Shown here: positions 42,268 to 50,700 of the stretch, one piece after another | Numbering within the stretch: the first letter of the stretch is position 1 | Layout of the letters: each line of letters begins with the position of its first letter | Assembly: GCA_019114345.1 (NCBI GenBank) | Contig: DXFS01000101.1 | Location: 1 to 64,000, forward strand | Reading direction: 5' to 3' | Source: Candidatus Agathobaculum pullistercoris | Lineage (GTDB): Bacteria > Bacillota > Clostridia > Oscillospirales > Butyricicoccaceae | Length of the DNA: 64,000 bases | Notes under the pieces: generated by a model | Told to the model about the DNA's origin: nothing | Seen by the model: only the letters and a program-made list of their open reading frames with translations | Database searches by the model: none | Translations under genes and position numbers: made by a program

Positions 42268-43134
42268 CTACTCCCGTCCCACGCACTGACCGCAGGCTGT
42301 ATAGCCCTGTGCAAGCAGCTCGTCCTGCGTCCCCTCATAATATTCCTTGTTGCTTTCGCTGATATCATCCACGCTGGCGCAGTCCGGCAGATGGAACTTT
42401 TTCGAGCGGGTGTTGAGCACGTATTCCGCTTCCTGTCCAGCCTCTTCATCGGCATCTGTATCTGCACGGCTCTCCCCGGTCGCGTAGTCGATCGTGACGC
42501 CCGGCTGCACATTATAGCAGTAGACATTGAAGCAGATCCCGTCCCCCTCGTCCTCGACCGACCAGCCCTCGAGCTGTACGCCCGAGGCAACCAGATTGCT
42601 CCCCTCGAACACCGGGGTTGCGCGGTACAGCACATGGTTGCCGGTTTCCCTGATGTAATCCGCCACCAGGTTCTCAAACGGCAGCATGCCCTCCACGTTG
42701 AGATACCGTGTGCCCGTGATCAGGTTGCATTCGTTGGCGTTTTCACCGGTCAGCTGGTAGCCGATCAGGTGGCAGCGGTTGTACAGGTATTTGCCGTCGA
42801 CAAAGTCATATTTGACCGTCTGCCAGCCAGACGGCTTGACCTGCCCGATCGAGCCGCGCTCCTCTGTAGGCACCAGGTCGGTGGAGATGCAGGCGTACGC
42901 CGTGCCGCACCGGCCGAGCAGGTCGAGCGGCGCGTATTCCTCGAACGAGGCGGTAGTATAATTCTCTTCTGTAAAATCCGGCTGGTTTCCGTCGATCTCG
43001 ACATAGGGCGCGCCGCTATAGGCAGGCACATCCTCCAGCGAGACCGCGGCCTGCGGCTGCAGCATCGCGCAGCCCGACAGCAGCAGACTGAGGATAAGTA
43101 CGATCGGCGCCCATCGTTTTTTCAGTGTTTGCAT
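42268..43134 (-). CDS. DNA/RNA non-specific endonuclease lipoprotein
   Basis: This 288-residue secreted lipoprotein has a signal ending LLLSGC (Cys22). The nuclease core includes YNRCHLIGYQLTGENANECNLITGTRYLNVEGMLPFENLV-type sequence, with the RxH and Asn residues of the beta-beta-alpha-metal family, similar to streptococcal EndA. A C-terminal module after an acidic linker (YVLNTRSKKFHLPDC and TACGQCV) has the His/Cys pattern of the small Ada-like metal-binding tail found on some nucleases. It may degrade extracellular DNA for nutrition or uptake. Its start overlaps the end of the upstream gene by 13 bases. Confidence 0.88.
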   Translation of the reverse strand: MQTLKKRWAPIVLILSLLLSGCAMLQPQAAVSLEDVPAYSGAPYVEIDGNQPDFTEENYTTASFEEYAPLDLLGRCGTAYACISTDLVPTEERGSIGQVKPSGWQTVKYDFVDGKYLYNRCHLIGYQLTGENANECNLITGTRYLNVEGMLPFENLVADYIRETGNHVLYRATPVFEGSNLVASGVQLEGWSVEDEGDGICFNVYCYNVQPGVTIDYATGESRADTDADEEAGQEAEYVLNTRSKKFHLPDCASVDDISESNKEYYEGTQDELLAQGYTACGQCVGRE

Positions 43135-43544
43135 TTGCAGTAAACTTCCTTTGTGATTTTTGCATGGGAAAAGCCGGGGAAATCCGTTGTTTCGCGCAGC
43201 GTCCAGTCCCCAACCGTCAGGTCGATGTCACAATACCGGTCCGCCGGATAAACGCGGTTCCAGCGGTACAGAATGATTTCCCCGATTTGGGGCAGATACG
43301 GCCGGACGTCCCTGTCCTCGACAAAGCAGCAGTCGTCCTTCGCCGCGCGGTCGAGGAAATCCTCCGCTGTGCGCAGGCTGCAGGGCGTGTCGTCCCCGAA
43401 CAGCACAGCCGAGGCCGGGCTCATCCAGAGCATGCGTCCCGCGCTCGTCCGCACAATGTCCGCCGTCACCGCCCGGTCGCGGCTCTGCCGCCGGCGGTTG
43501 AAGGACATCCCGTTGCGGTCGTCCAGACAGATGATCAGATGCAT
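43122..43544 (-). CDS. Conserved hypothetical protein upstream of the nuclease
   Basis: This 140-residue soluble protein opens MHLIICLDDRNGMSFNRRRQSRD, a pattern I have seen in uncharacterised clostridial proteins, and contains ILYRWNRVYPADRYCDIDL and several cysteines, with a C-terminal VYCKCKH. I cannot assign a function. It is probably co-transcribed and translationally coupled with the nuclease lipoprotein (13-base overlap), so a role with it is possible. No export signal is seen. Confidence 0.7.
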   Translation of the reverse strand: MHLIICLDDRNGMSFNRRRQSRDRAVTADIVRTSAGRMLWMSPASAVLFGDDTPCSLRTAEDFLDRAAKDDCCFVEDRDVRPYLPQIGEIILYRWNRVYPADRYCDIDLTVGDWTLRETTDFPGFSHAKITKEVYCKCKH

Positions 43545-43681
43545 AGGCTCCCCTTTCCCGCACGATCGACCGTTTTTCCTTCCCTATCATACCGCATCCG
43601 TCCGCAAAAGGGAATATGCAAATTCTGTACCAGACAGCAGGACAGGGCTCTTTCACACAATGCGCATAACCATCCATACAA

Positions 43682-43723
43682 ACAGCCCTTCCGCGCAGGG
43701 CTTGTCCTGCACGGAAGGGCTGT
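43682..43723 (-). terminator. Strong hairpin downstream of yebC
   Basis: ACAGCCCTTCCG with GCAGG pairs with CCTGC and CGGAAGGGCTGT to form a stem of about 17 pairs with one mismatch. On the minus strand a short T-rich run follows. It lies in the 260-base gap (43545-43804), which otherwise shows no ORF. Confidence 0.75.
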
Positions 43724-43804
43724 GTGTACCATATAGGCTTGACTTCCAATGGTTTAATTTTCCACTGTGAAACACAGCGTCTGCGCGGCTAAGCGGCTTC
43801 CCGC

Positions 43805-44548
43805 TCAGCCCTCGTAGTCGTCCTCGTTCTCCCAGTTGTGCCAGACCGCCTGCACATCGTCGTTATCCTCGAGCCCATCGAGCAGCTTGCGCATCTTGGC
43901 CATATCCTCCTCGTTTTCGAGGGTGATATAGTTCTGCGGCACCATTTCGACCTCCGCCTCAACAAAGGAGTATCCCAGCGTCTCGAGCGCTTCGCGCACC
44001 GCGGAGAAATCGTCCGGCGTGGTGTAGATTTCAAAGGTGTTCTCGTCCGCCTGGAAATCCTCGGCGCCCGCCTCGAGCGCCTGCATCATCACGGTATCCT
44101 CATCCAGTTCGCCGCGCTCCATGATGATAACGCCCTTTTTGTCAAACTGCCAGGAAACGCAGTTAGTCGCACCCAGGCCCGCGCCGTATTTGTCGAACAG
44201 GTGGCGCACATCCGCAACCGTGCGGTTTTTGTTATCGGTCAGAGTCTCGACAACCACCGCGACGCCGCCGACGCCGTAGCCCTCGTAATTGTTGGCCTCG
44301 TAGTTGACCTGGCCGTTTGCGCCCGAATACTTATCCAGCGTGCGCTTGATGTTGTCGTTTGGCATGTTGTTGGCCTTGGCCTTGGCGATGCAGTCACGCA
44401 GGCGGGCGTTGAACTCCGGATTGGCCGAACCGCCTTCCTTGATTGCAATCGCCATCTCACGGCCGATCTTAGTGAAGATCTTGGCTTTTTTCGCGTCATT
44501 CGCTCCCTTACGCTTGGCAATATTATGCCATTTGGAATGTCCCGACAT
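43805..44548 (-). CDS. yebC: YebC/PmpR family translation/transcription regulator
   Basis: This 247-residue protein has the unmistakable start SGHSKWHNIAKRKGANDAKKAKIFTK, plus GYGVGGVAVVVETLTDNKNRT and the acidic C-terminus. YebC-family proteins have been described both as DNA-binding regulators and as ribosome-associated factors that help translation of proline-rich stretches. It is monocistronic, divergent from a small ORF at 44721. The length is standard. Confidence 0.95.
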   Translation of the reverse strand: MSGHSKWHNIAKRKGANDAKKAKIFTKIGREMAIAIKEGGSANPEFNARLRDCIAKAKANNMPNDNIKRTLDKYSGANGQVNYEANNYEGYGVGGVAVVVETLTDNKNRTVADVRHLFDKYGAGLGATNCVSWQFDKKGVIIMERGELDEDTVMMQALEAGAEDFQADENTFEIYTTPDDFSAVREALETLGYSFVEAEVEMVPQNYITLENEEDMAKMRKLLDGLEDNDDVQAVWHNWENEDDYEG

Positions 44549-44720
44549 GTTGGAATGTCCCTCTTTCTATCATGATAATTTTAATATAACCTCAAAAAGC
44601 GCCATACGGCGCAGAAAAATTTTATCAGATTTTGGGCCGTTTTTCAAGCCCCCGGCGTATATTTTTCGCCGGATATGTGCAGACTACACTCGAAAACTCC
44701 AAAAAGTGAGGTGACGCACA

Positions 44721-44837
44721 ATGAGTAAGCAGAACAAAAACCAGGCGCCGTCTACCGCCAACCAGCAGCAACACAGCGAGCAGAACAAGAACCCGCAGAC
44801 CGGCACCCAGAACAAAAAGAACGACCAGCAGTACTGA
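44721..44837 (+). CDS. Small Gln/Asn/Lys-rich peptide (38 residues)
   Basis: This short ORF encodes 38 residues beginning MSKQNKNQAPSTANQQQ and ending KKNDQQY. About half of them are Q, N or K and there is almost no hydrophobic residue. GAGGTG at 44707-44712 gives 8-base spacing to the ATG, and a very strong terminator follows at 44881. The composition resembles small acid-soluble or spore-associated peptides of Clostridia, which is an inference. It is shorter than ORF-finder cut-offs and lies divergent to yebC. The 172-base gap before it has two small hairpins (44599-44612, 44652-44672). Confidence 0.65.
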   Translation: MSKQNKNQAPSTANQQQHSEQNKNPQTGTQNKKNDQQY

Positions 44838-44880
44838 TACGCGCTGCGGCTGTTCGGCGGCACGCTGCCGGACGCAAACG

Positions 44881-44923
44881 GCAGGAGGCGCGGAAACCCC
44901 GGACGGGTTCCCGCGCCTCCTGC
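44881..44923. terminator. Very strong terminator after the small peptide gene
   Basis: GCAGGAGGCGCGG and CCGCGCCTCCTGC arms plus inner AACCC/GGGTT pairs give nearly 19 base pairs. A short T-containing tail follows on the plus strand. It separates this gene from the convergent gene ending at 44929. Confidence 0.8.
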
Positions 44924-44928
44924 TGTCC

Positions 44929-46224
44929 TTATGAATAGGGCTGCGCACCGGACGCCGGTGCGGCGGGCTGCTTGGGTTTGCGGCGGATGCCGGAGAGCAG
45001 GGTGCAGATGGCCCAGCACAGCACGCAGAGCAGTAGGATGCACAGCAACTGCACCAGATACAAATAAATCGCGCCGCGGCAGTAGGGGTTATCCGATGTC
45101 AGGGTTTCAAATGTTACCATCATTTGGGGCATAGTAAGCAGCCAGCCCACATAGCACTGCGCGATCAGGCCGCAGGCCAGCGCACCCGCCCGGCTCGCCA
45201 GCTTGCGTCTGGCGAGCCACACGGCGGCGAGCAGTATCACCGTTGCCGCGGTCCATACCATCCGGGCCGAACCGGAAAAGGCCTGTAAGCCTTGCTCGAT
45301 TTCGGTATCCGCGAAATACAGCGGATGGTTGTAGTTTTCCGGCGCAAGGCCGATGATGATCCGCATCTGCATCACGATAACCACGCCTGCGCCCAGCAAG
45401 GGCAGCAGCAGGGGAAGCGCGCAGCAGACCGGATGGAAGCGTGTCTGCGCGTCCATGCGGCGGTAGGCCAAGGAAAGGACGGCGATCAATATGCCTGCTA
45501 TCAGCGGCGGCTGCCAGAGAAACGGGAGGGTATACTGCCGTACGGACGAGTCCCCCACCAGAACCAGATAGCCGAACCGCAGAAACAGATCAAAACGGTC
45601 GCCGCTCCATACTTGCAGCCCGTCGGTAGCAAGTGACCCCGTATCCCAAAACAGCACGCCGTAAAACCAGGCGGAACGCAAAAACGGATACAGCCAAATC
45701 CCGCCGCACAGCGCCGTCAGCATTTTTTCTCTCCGACAGCTGAGCCGGATATCTGCAGCATACGCCTGATGCAGCCTGCGGCAGCTTTTCCGGTGCCAGT
45801 AGCAGGCCATCACCAGCAACACAAGCCCCAGCAATGGAATTGGTAACCCCGGTATGGAATAAGAATGGGTGAACAGGTAATACACCCCCACCAGCGACAG
45901 GATGACACCCGCAAACAGCAGCTTATCATCCGCGTCCGCCAGCTTTTCCGCGGCGTACGCGCGCTGGATGTCGGATGGCTGCGGCGCAGCCGGTTCCGGC
46001 TCTGGCGCATCCGCGCGCAGCTCGCCCGCAAGCAGCTCATCGACCGTGATGCCGAGCGTCTCCGCGAGCAGGGGCAGCAGCGTCACCTCGGGGTATCCCG
46101 CGCCGGTCTCCCATTTGCTGACCGCCTTGTCGGATACCATGAGCCGCCCGGCCAGCTCTTTCTGTGTCAATCCATGGGCTTTGCGCCGCTCCGCAATGAG
46201 CGCACCGGTTTTCTTTGCATCCAT
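44929..46224 (-). CDS. XRE-family HTH protein with polytopic membrane domain
   Basis: This 431-residue protein has an N-terminal XRE helix-turn-helix (residues 5-62, ALIAERRKAHGLTQKELAGRLMVSDKAVSKWE), an acidic linker rich in Pro and Glu, and then about nine hydrophobic segments to the C-terminus. This class of membrane-tethered regulators is common in Clostridia. The signal is unknown. The ATG at 46224 follows AGGTGGGAG; the longer frame from 46329 is not supported. No partner gene is adjacent. Confidence 0.85.
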   Translation of the reverse strand: MDAKKTGALIAERRKAHGLTQKELAGRLMVSDKAVSKWETGAGYPEVTLLPLLAETLGITVDELLAGELRADAPEPEPAAPQPSDIQRAYAAEKLADADDKLLFAGVILSLVGVYYLFTHSYSIPGLPIPLLGLVLLVMACYWHRKSCRRLHQAYAADIRLSCRREKMLTALCGGIWLYPFLRSAWFYGVLFWDTGSLATDGLQVWSGDRFDLFLRFGYLVLVGDSSVRQYTLPFLWQPPLIAGILIAVLSLAYRRMDAQTRFHPVCCALPLLLPLLGAGVVIVMQMRIIIGLAPENYNHPLYFADTEIEQGLQAFSGSARMVWTAATVILLAAVWLARRKLASRAGALACGLIAQCYVGWLLTMPQMMVTFETLTSDNPYCRGAIYLYLVQLLCILLLCVLCWAICTLLSGIRRKPKQPAAPASGAQPYS

Positions 46225-46296
46225 CTCTCCCACCTGCCTTTCTCTGGTTCCAGTATAGCCGATTTGCCGCCCCGCCGCAACCGAGACGCAGAAGAA

Positions 46297-46323
46297 GGGC
46301 GCTCCACGCAGCGTGGAGCGCCC
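46297..46323 (-). terminator. Terminator after the phosphatase-GNAT gene
   Basis: GGGCGCTCCACG and CGTGGAGCGCCC form a perfect 12-base stem with a 3-base loop. A T-rich stretch follows on the minus strand. Confidence 0.85.
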
Positions 46324-46334
46324 TTTCAAATCCT

Positions 46335-47495
46335 TTAATCAATACCGATCTTTTTGAACATGCGGTAATGCAGGCCGTTTTCGTCCTGATATGTCCCGCG
46401 CTGCTCAAAGGCGAATTTGTGGTAGAAGCCCTGCGCGCGGGCGTTTTTCTCCGCCGCATGCGCGCATAAGTACGTCCGTCCGAGCATACGGTATACGCTG
46501 ATCGCCTGCCCCAGGATCTGCCCGCTCAGGCCGCAGCCGCGGTAGGCTTCGTCGATGCAGAAGCCGCCGACCAGACCCACGTCCGGCTCGTCGTCGTAAA
46601 ACGTCTTGAGGTAGATGAGCGCGATCTCCTCGCCGCTCTCAAGGCAGCCAAAGGTCACCGAGCGCGGGCTCATGCGCTGTGCCCGCTCGACGTCGCGCAG
46701 CAGCGCGTCCGGGTCGAGGTTTTCGTCCGTTCCGTAGGCGTTCCGGTGCAGCTCGCGCATAAAGGAGACAATCTTGTCCGCGTCTGCTGTATCCATCGGG
46801 TCTGCGCGGCGGAACCAGATCTGCGGGGTTGTGGGCACGCCCTTGTTGTCCGTCCAGCCGATCGAGGCAAAGGTGGAAAGCTGCTGCGGCAGGTGGGACG
46901 CGTCGTTTTCATACACGACCTCGAGCTTGTCCGGCCCGTCGAACTCGAATTTCGCCACACAGGTGTTGTCGCCCCAGCCGATCTCGCCCATCTGCTCGGG
47001 CGCGAAGCCGTGCGCAATGGTCAGTGCGCCGCGGATTGCTGAGCCGTGCGTCACGACCGCGATGCTTTTGCCCTCGTTCTCACGTACCAGACCGCGCACG
47101 CCGTCCAGCATGCGCCGCCCGGCCTGCATGACGCTCTCGCCGTGCGGCGGCACCGCGTCCCACGGGCGTGCGCGCCAGACCGCGTATTCCGCCGGCCACA
47201 GGCGGGGCAGTTCGGCCCACGGCACGTCCTCCCAGTCGCCCATGTCGATCTCGCGCAGCACCGGGCGGATCTCAACGGTCAGCCCGTGCTTTTCCGCGAC
47301 CGCCTTTGCGGTCGTGCGGGCGCGGAACAGATCGGAGGCATATACCGCGTCGAGCGGCACGTCCGTAAACCGCTTCGCCAGGCAGGGCAGCTGCTCGTAT
47401 GCGCGCGGGGTGAGCAGGCTGTCGTACTGCCCGTGGCAGCGGCGGTAGACGTTGCCCTCGGCCTCTGCGTGGCGGATGATGTAGACCGTGGTCAT
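46335..47495 (-). CDS. Histidine phosphatase (phosphoglycerate mutase-like) fused to a GNAT acetyltransferase
   Basis: This 386-residue fusion has an N-terminal histidine phosphatase domain (1 to about 205) with YIIRHAEAEGN (catalytic His), ASDLFRARTTA, and VVTHGSAIRG (second His). The C-terminal GNAT domain (about 225-386) has VGGFCIDEAYRGCGLSGQIL as the acetyl-CoA loop and ARAQGFYHKFAFEQRG. The phosphatase half is of the broad CobC/GpmB group, so alpha-ribazole phosphatase activity is conceivable, since no other CobC candidate is near. It overlaps nothing and ends 3 bases before the pyrD reading frame region; pyrD is encoded just upstream in the same direction. Confidence 0.87.
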   Translation of the reverse strand: MTTVYIIRHAEAEGNVYRRCHGQYDSLLTPRAYEQLPCLAKRFTDVPLDAVYASDLFRARTTAKAVAEKHGLTVEIRPVLREIDMGDWEDVPWAELPRLWPAEYAVWRARPWDAVPPHGESVMQAGRRMLDGVRGLVRENEGKSIAVVTHGSAIRGALTIAHGFAPEQMGEIGWGDNTCVAKFEFDGPDKLEVVYENDASHLPQQLSTFASIGWTDNKGVPTTPQIWFRRADPMDTADADKIVSFMRELHRNAYGTDENLDPDALLRDVERAQRMSPRSVTFGCLESGEEIALIYLKTFYDDEPDVGLVGGFCIDEAYRGCGLSGQILGQAISVYRMLGRTYLCAHAAEKNARAQGFYHKFAFEQRGTYQDENGLHYRMFKKIGID

Positions 47496-47498
47496 GCC

Positions 47499-48407
47499 TT
47501 AAACCTCCACCGCGCCGGACAGCTCACGGACGGACTTGACGCCGTGCGCATCCATCCACGCCTCCAGCTCCGCGAGCGCCTTGACCGGCGCCATCGGGTC
47601 GGCAAACATGACCGTACCCATAGCGACCGCGTCCGCGCCCGCGAGCAGCATTTCGACAATGTCCTTGCCCGTGCGGATGCCGCCCATGCCGAGAATCGGC
47701 ACGTCGACCGCTTTGCGCACCTGATACACCATGCGCACCGCAACCGGGAACACCGCCGGACCGGACAGGCCGCCCATCACGTTGGACAGGATGGGGCGTC
47801 TGGTCTCAATATCGATGCGCATACCCAGCAGGGTGTTGATGAGCGAGAGCGCGTCCGCGCCCGCGGCGACCGCGGCGCGCGCGATCTCGGTGATGTCGGT
47901 CACGTTGGGGGAGAGCTTGACGATGAGCGGCTTTTTCGCTTTTTTCTTCGCCGCCGAGACGACTTCCTCGACCATCGCAGGCTGGGTGCCGAAGGCCATG
48001 CCGCCGCACTTGACGTTCGGGCAGGAGATGTTCATCTCGATCAGATCCACGTCCGCGTCCGAGATCTTCTCCACCATGCCCTCGTATTCCTCGACCGTGT
48101 TGCCAGATACGTTGGCGATGATCGCGGTGTCATACTGCCGCAGGAAGGGGATCTGCTCGGCGATAAACCGGTCAATGCCCGGATTTTGCAGGCCCACGCA
48201 GTTCAAAATGCCCGACGGGGTCTCCGCGATGCGGGGCGCAGGGTTGCCGAGCCGCTCGGTCGGGGTCAGGCCCTTAACACCGATGCCGCCGAGACTCGAC
48301 AGATCGAAAAATTCGCCGTACTCATGACCGAAGCCGAAGGTGCCGGACGCGGTCGTCACCGGGTTTTTAAGCGTAACGCCGCAGAAATTGACTCTCAGAT
48401 CCGCCAT
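47499..48407 (-). CDS. pyrD: Dihydroorotate dehydrogenase, class 1B catalytic subunit
   Basis: This 302-residue FMN enzyme oxidises dihydroorotate to orotate in pyrimidine synthesis. LKNPVTTASGTFGFGHEYG, GIGVKGLTPTERLGNPAPRIAETPSG, NISCPNVKCGG (catalytic Cys region), VKLSPNVTDI and GMGGIRTGKDIVEMLLAGADAVAMGT are class 1B hallmarks. The start ATG is formed in a TAATG overlap with the pyrK stop, so the two subunits are coupled and NAD-dependent as a heterotetramer. Confidence 0.96.
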   Translation of the reverse strand: MADLRVNFCGVTLKNPVTTASGTFGFGHEYGEFFDLSSLGGIGVKGLTPTERLGNPAPRIAETPSGILNCVGLQNPGIDRFIAEQIPFLRQYDTAIIANVSGNTVEEYEGMVEKISDADVDLIEMNISCPNVKCGGMAFGTQPAMVEEVVSAAKKKAKKPLIVKLSPNVTDITEIARAAVAAGADALSLINTLLGMRIDIETRRPILSNVMGGLSGPAVFPVAVRMVYQVRKAVDVPILGMGGIRTGKDIVEMLLAGADAVAMGTVMFADPMAPVKALAELEAWMDAHGVKSVRELSGAVEV

Positions 48408-49174
48408 TACCACTCGACCTCCTCTGCGTTAAATACCGGACCGTCCTTGCAGACATGCCCGTACCTGGTTTCGCCGTTTTCTGCCTTGAGCGCGCACGCA
48501 CACACGAGGCACGCGCCGATGCCGCAGCCCATACGCTCCTCCATCGAGACCTGGCAGGGCAGTCCCGTGTCCTTTGCGAGCGCGGCGATGGCCTCGAGCA
48601 TGGGCTTGGGGCCGCAGGCGGCCACGCCGGTCGCGTCCGCAACAAGCTCTTTCAGCACATCGGTCACAAAGCCGTGGCGGGCGTAGGAGCCGTCGTCGGT
48701 CGTGACAAAGGTCTCGCAGACCGCGCGGAATTCGTCCTCCAGAATGACCGCGCCCTGATTGCGGAAGCCCAGGATCGCGCGCGGGGCTGCGCCCGCGGCC
48801 TTGGCGCATTTTGCAGTTTGCAGCATGGGCGGCACGCCGATGCCGCCGCCGAGGAAGACCGGCTTTGCGCCGAGCGCCGCGACGTCAAACCCATGGCCGA
48901 GCGGTCCGAGCACGTCGAGTTCGTCACCCTCCCGGCGGGCAGCCAGCCACTCAGTGCCGCTGCCCTTGACCTGAAATACGATATGCAGCGCGCCGTTTTC
49001 AGCGAGGCAGATCGAGATCGGGCGGCGGAGCATGTTGCCCTCCCCGCATGCGATGTGTACAAACTGGCCGCACTGCGCCGCGGCCGCGATCTGCGGCGCG
49101 TCCAGCACGAGCCGGTATAAGCCGTCGCCCAGCTGCTCATTGCGCACGACGCGGCAGATTTCCTGAATCGACAT
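48407..49174 (-). CDS. pyrK: Dihydroorotate dehydrogenase electron transfer subunit
   Basis: This 255-residue FAD and [2Fe-2S] protein passes electrons from PyrD to NAD. RRPISICLAEN is the FAD motif, FLGGGIGVPPML the nucleotide site, and MGCGIGACLVCACALK with VCKDGPVF supplies the cluster cysteines. AAAGGAG sits before the ATG at 49174; the long upstream frame to 49468 is not supported. No PyrR-type attenuator was recognised in the 148-base divergent gap upstream. Confidence 0.95.
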   Translation of the reverse strand: MSIQEICRVVRNEQLGDGLYRLVLDAPQIAAAAQCGQFVHIACGEGNMLRRPISICLAENGALHIVFQVKGSGTEWLAARREGDELDVLGPLGHGFDVAALGAKPVFLGGGIGVPPMLQTAKCAKAAGAAPRAILGFRNQGAVILEDEFRAVCETFVTTDDGSYARHGFVTDVLKELVADATGVAACGPKPMLEAIAALAKDTGLPCQVSMEERMGCGIGACLVCACALKAENGETRYGHVCKDGPVFNAEEVEW

Positions 49175-49322
49175 AACATGATTCTCCTTTCGCTTGTGTT
49201 CATCCATGCTCCTATTGTACAGGAAAACCGCGGAAAAAGAAAGCCAAACACTGCATTTTGCCCCATGTTTTCGGAACCTTTGCACACCGCGTGCGTCTAT
49301 ATGGGTAAAGGAGGGATGCGGT

Positions 49323-49868
49323 ATGAAAAAGATCGCCATACTGGCGCTGATGCTCGGGCTGCTCACGGGCTGCGGCACAGGGCGGGCGGCGTCTGCCCTG
49401 CCGGAGACGATGCCGGCGGATTTCGAGATCCGGTATGAAAACTGGGTCGATGCAGACGCGATAAACATCTACGACACGGGCGAAAAGCTGCTGCAAAAGG
49501 ATCTGGTCGACCCGGACGGGCAGCGCATCGCACAGGCGGAGCTTATCGTTTCGGACGAGACCAAGCAGGATATCTACGCCAAGGTGCGCGCCTGCGCGCT
49601 CGACCAGCTGGGGGACGAAAAGCTGACCTCGGAAAACCTGACCATAGACGGAACGCAGGTGGGCGTTAGCCCTCTGAGGGAGTATGAAATCACCTTTACA
49701 GCGAATGGCACAACCTATACTGTCACCGGCGATTCCACGGCGCAGAGCTATATCAGACAAAACGGCCGCGCGGCGCAGTTCTGGGAATTTATGCAGTATA
49801 TGGAAGAGCTGTACCACAACAGCCCGGAATACCAGTCCCTGCCCGAAGCGGTGGGCGGATACGATTAA
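49323..49868 (+). CDS. Small lipoprotein of unknown function
   Basis: This 181-residue protein begins MKKIAILALMLGLLTGC, a lipoprotein signal with lipobox LTGC (Cys17). GGAGG lies before the ATG. The mature region is acidic and includes DETKQDIYAKVRACALDQL and ITFTANGTTYTVTGDS, resembling secreted DUF-type domains without a known role. It is monocistronic, divergent from pyrK, with its own terminator. Confidence 0.8.
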   Translation: MKKIAILALMLGLLTGCGTGRAASALPETMPADFEIRYENWVDADAINIYDTGEKLLQKDLVDPDGQRIAQAELIVSDETKQDIYAKVRACALDQLGDEKLTSENLTIDGTQVGVSPLREYEITFTANGTTYTVTGDSTAQSYIRQNGRAAQFWEFMQYMEELYHNSPEYQSLPEAVGGYD

Positions 49869-49876
49869 CGGAATAT

Positions 49877-49907
49877 AAAAAAAGGACGCAGATTGCGTCC
49901 TTTTTTT
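49877..49907. terminator. Bidirectional terminator between lipoprotein and phosphatase genes
   Basis: AAAAAAGGACGCA and TGCGTCCTTTTTTT form a stem with a very short loop, with A and T tracts on both sides, between convergent genes. Confidence 0.95.
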
Positions 49908-50356
49908 CATGCCAGCGCCGCAAGCAGCGCCTTGCAGCCTGCGTAAACGTCATTCCAAGCCGCTTCAAAGTCGCGGGTGTACCACGGGTCAGCCACGCCG
50001 CGCGTGCTGCCTATGTATTCGAGCAGCAGGCGGCACTTGCCGTCCGGGTCGCCGCCGAACAGGCGGCGCATATTGCGCAGGTTGGCGTCGTCCATGCCGA
50101 TGAGCAGATCGTATTCATCGTAGTCGTCCGCGGTCAGGCGGCGCGCAGTCTTGCCTGCGCAGCCGATGCCGTGCTCGGCCAGTTTGCGCCGCGCAGGCGG
50201 ATAGACCGGGTTGCCCAGCTCCTCGCTGCTCGTCGCAGCGGATGCGATCTCGAATGCATCCGCCAGCCCGGCCTTGTCCACCAGGTCTTTCATCACGAAT
50301 TCCGCCATCGGGCTGCGGCAGATGTTTCCATGGCATACAAATAAAATACGGATCAT
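49907..50356 (-). CDS. Low molecular weight protein-tyrosine phosphatase
   Basis: This 149-residue phosphatase has the P-loop VCHGNICRSPMAE (CX5R) at residues 5-20 and the general-acid Asp in VADPWYTRDF near the C-terminus. SSEELGNPVYPPARRKLAEHG is typical. The ATG at 50356 directly starts IRILFVCHGN; the frame upstream to 50488 has no support. The substrate is likely a tyrosine kinase or arginine-phosphorylated protein, undetermined. Confidence 0.93.
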   Translation of the reverse strand: MIRILFVCHGNICRSPMAEFVMKDLVDKAGLADAFEIASAATSSEELGNPVYPPARRKLAEHGIGCAGKTARRLTADDYDEYDLLIGMDDANLRNMRRLFGGDPDGKCRLLLEYIGSTRGVADPWYTRDFEAAWNDVYAGCKALLAALA

Positions 50357-50487
50357 ATTACTCGTGTCCCTTTCCCGATCGGCTCGTTTCCTGCAGATAT
50401 TATACCCCACGCCTGCACACCCAGCGCATTTCAAAGCAGTCTGGCACGGCGGGCTTTTTATTTTTTCAGGATAAAACGAAAGCTGCA

Positions 50488-50700
50488 CTACTCCTCGAAA
50501 TAAAACAGCTCTTCGAATTGTTTATCGAGTGCGATACATAAAATCAGCGCTAATTTGGCAGTAGGACTGAATTGCCCTGTTTCGATAGAGCTGATCGTGT
50601 TCCTTGAAACGCCAACCATTTCAGCCAATTCCGCCTGCGACAACTTTTTTTCCAGACGAACTTCTTTCAGATGATTTTTTAATTGCAATTTCTCTTTCAT
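50488..50700 (-). CDS. Small XRE-family transcriptional regulator
   Basis: This 70-residue protein is a single helix-turn-helix domain, NHLKEVRLEKKLSQAELAEMVGVSRNTISSIE, of the type annotated as YozG/PBSX-like small regulators. It starts in an ATGA overlap with the upstream membrane protein gene. Such pairs with small DUF6442/DUF3796-like membrane proteins are frequent in Firmicutes. It probably controls its own operon. Confidence 0.9.
   Translation of the reverse strand: MKEKLQLKNHLKEVRLEKKLSQAELAEMVGVSRNTISSIETGQFSPTAKLALILCIALDKQFEELFYFEE

Noticed and set aside
49175-49322. PyrR-binding attenuator upstream of pyrK
   Set aside because: The short gap has no anti-antiterminator/terminator pair that I could draw, and pyrD/pyrK may be regulated otherwise.
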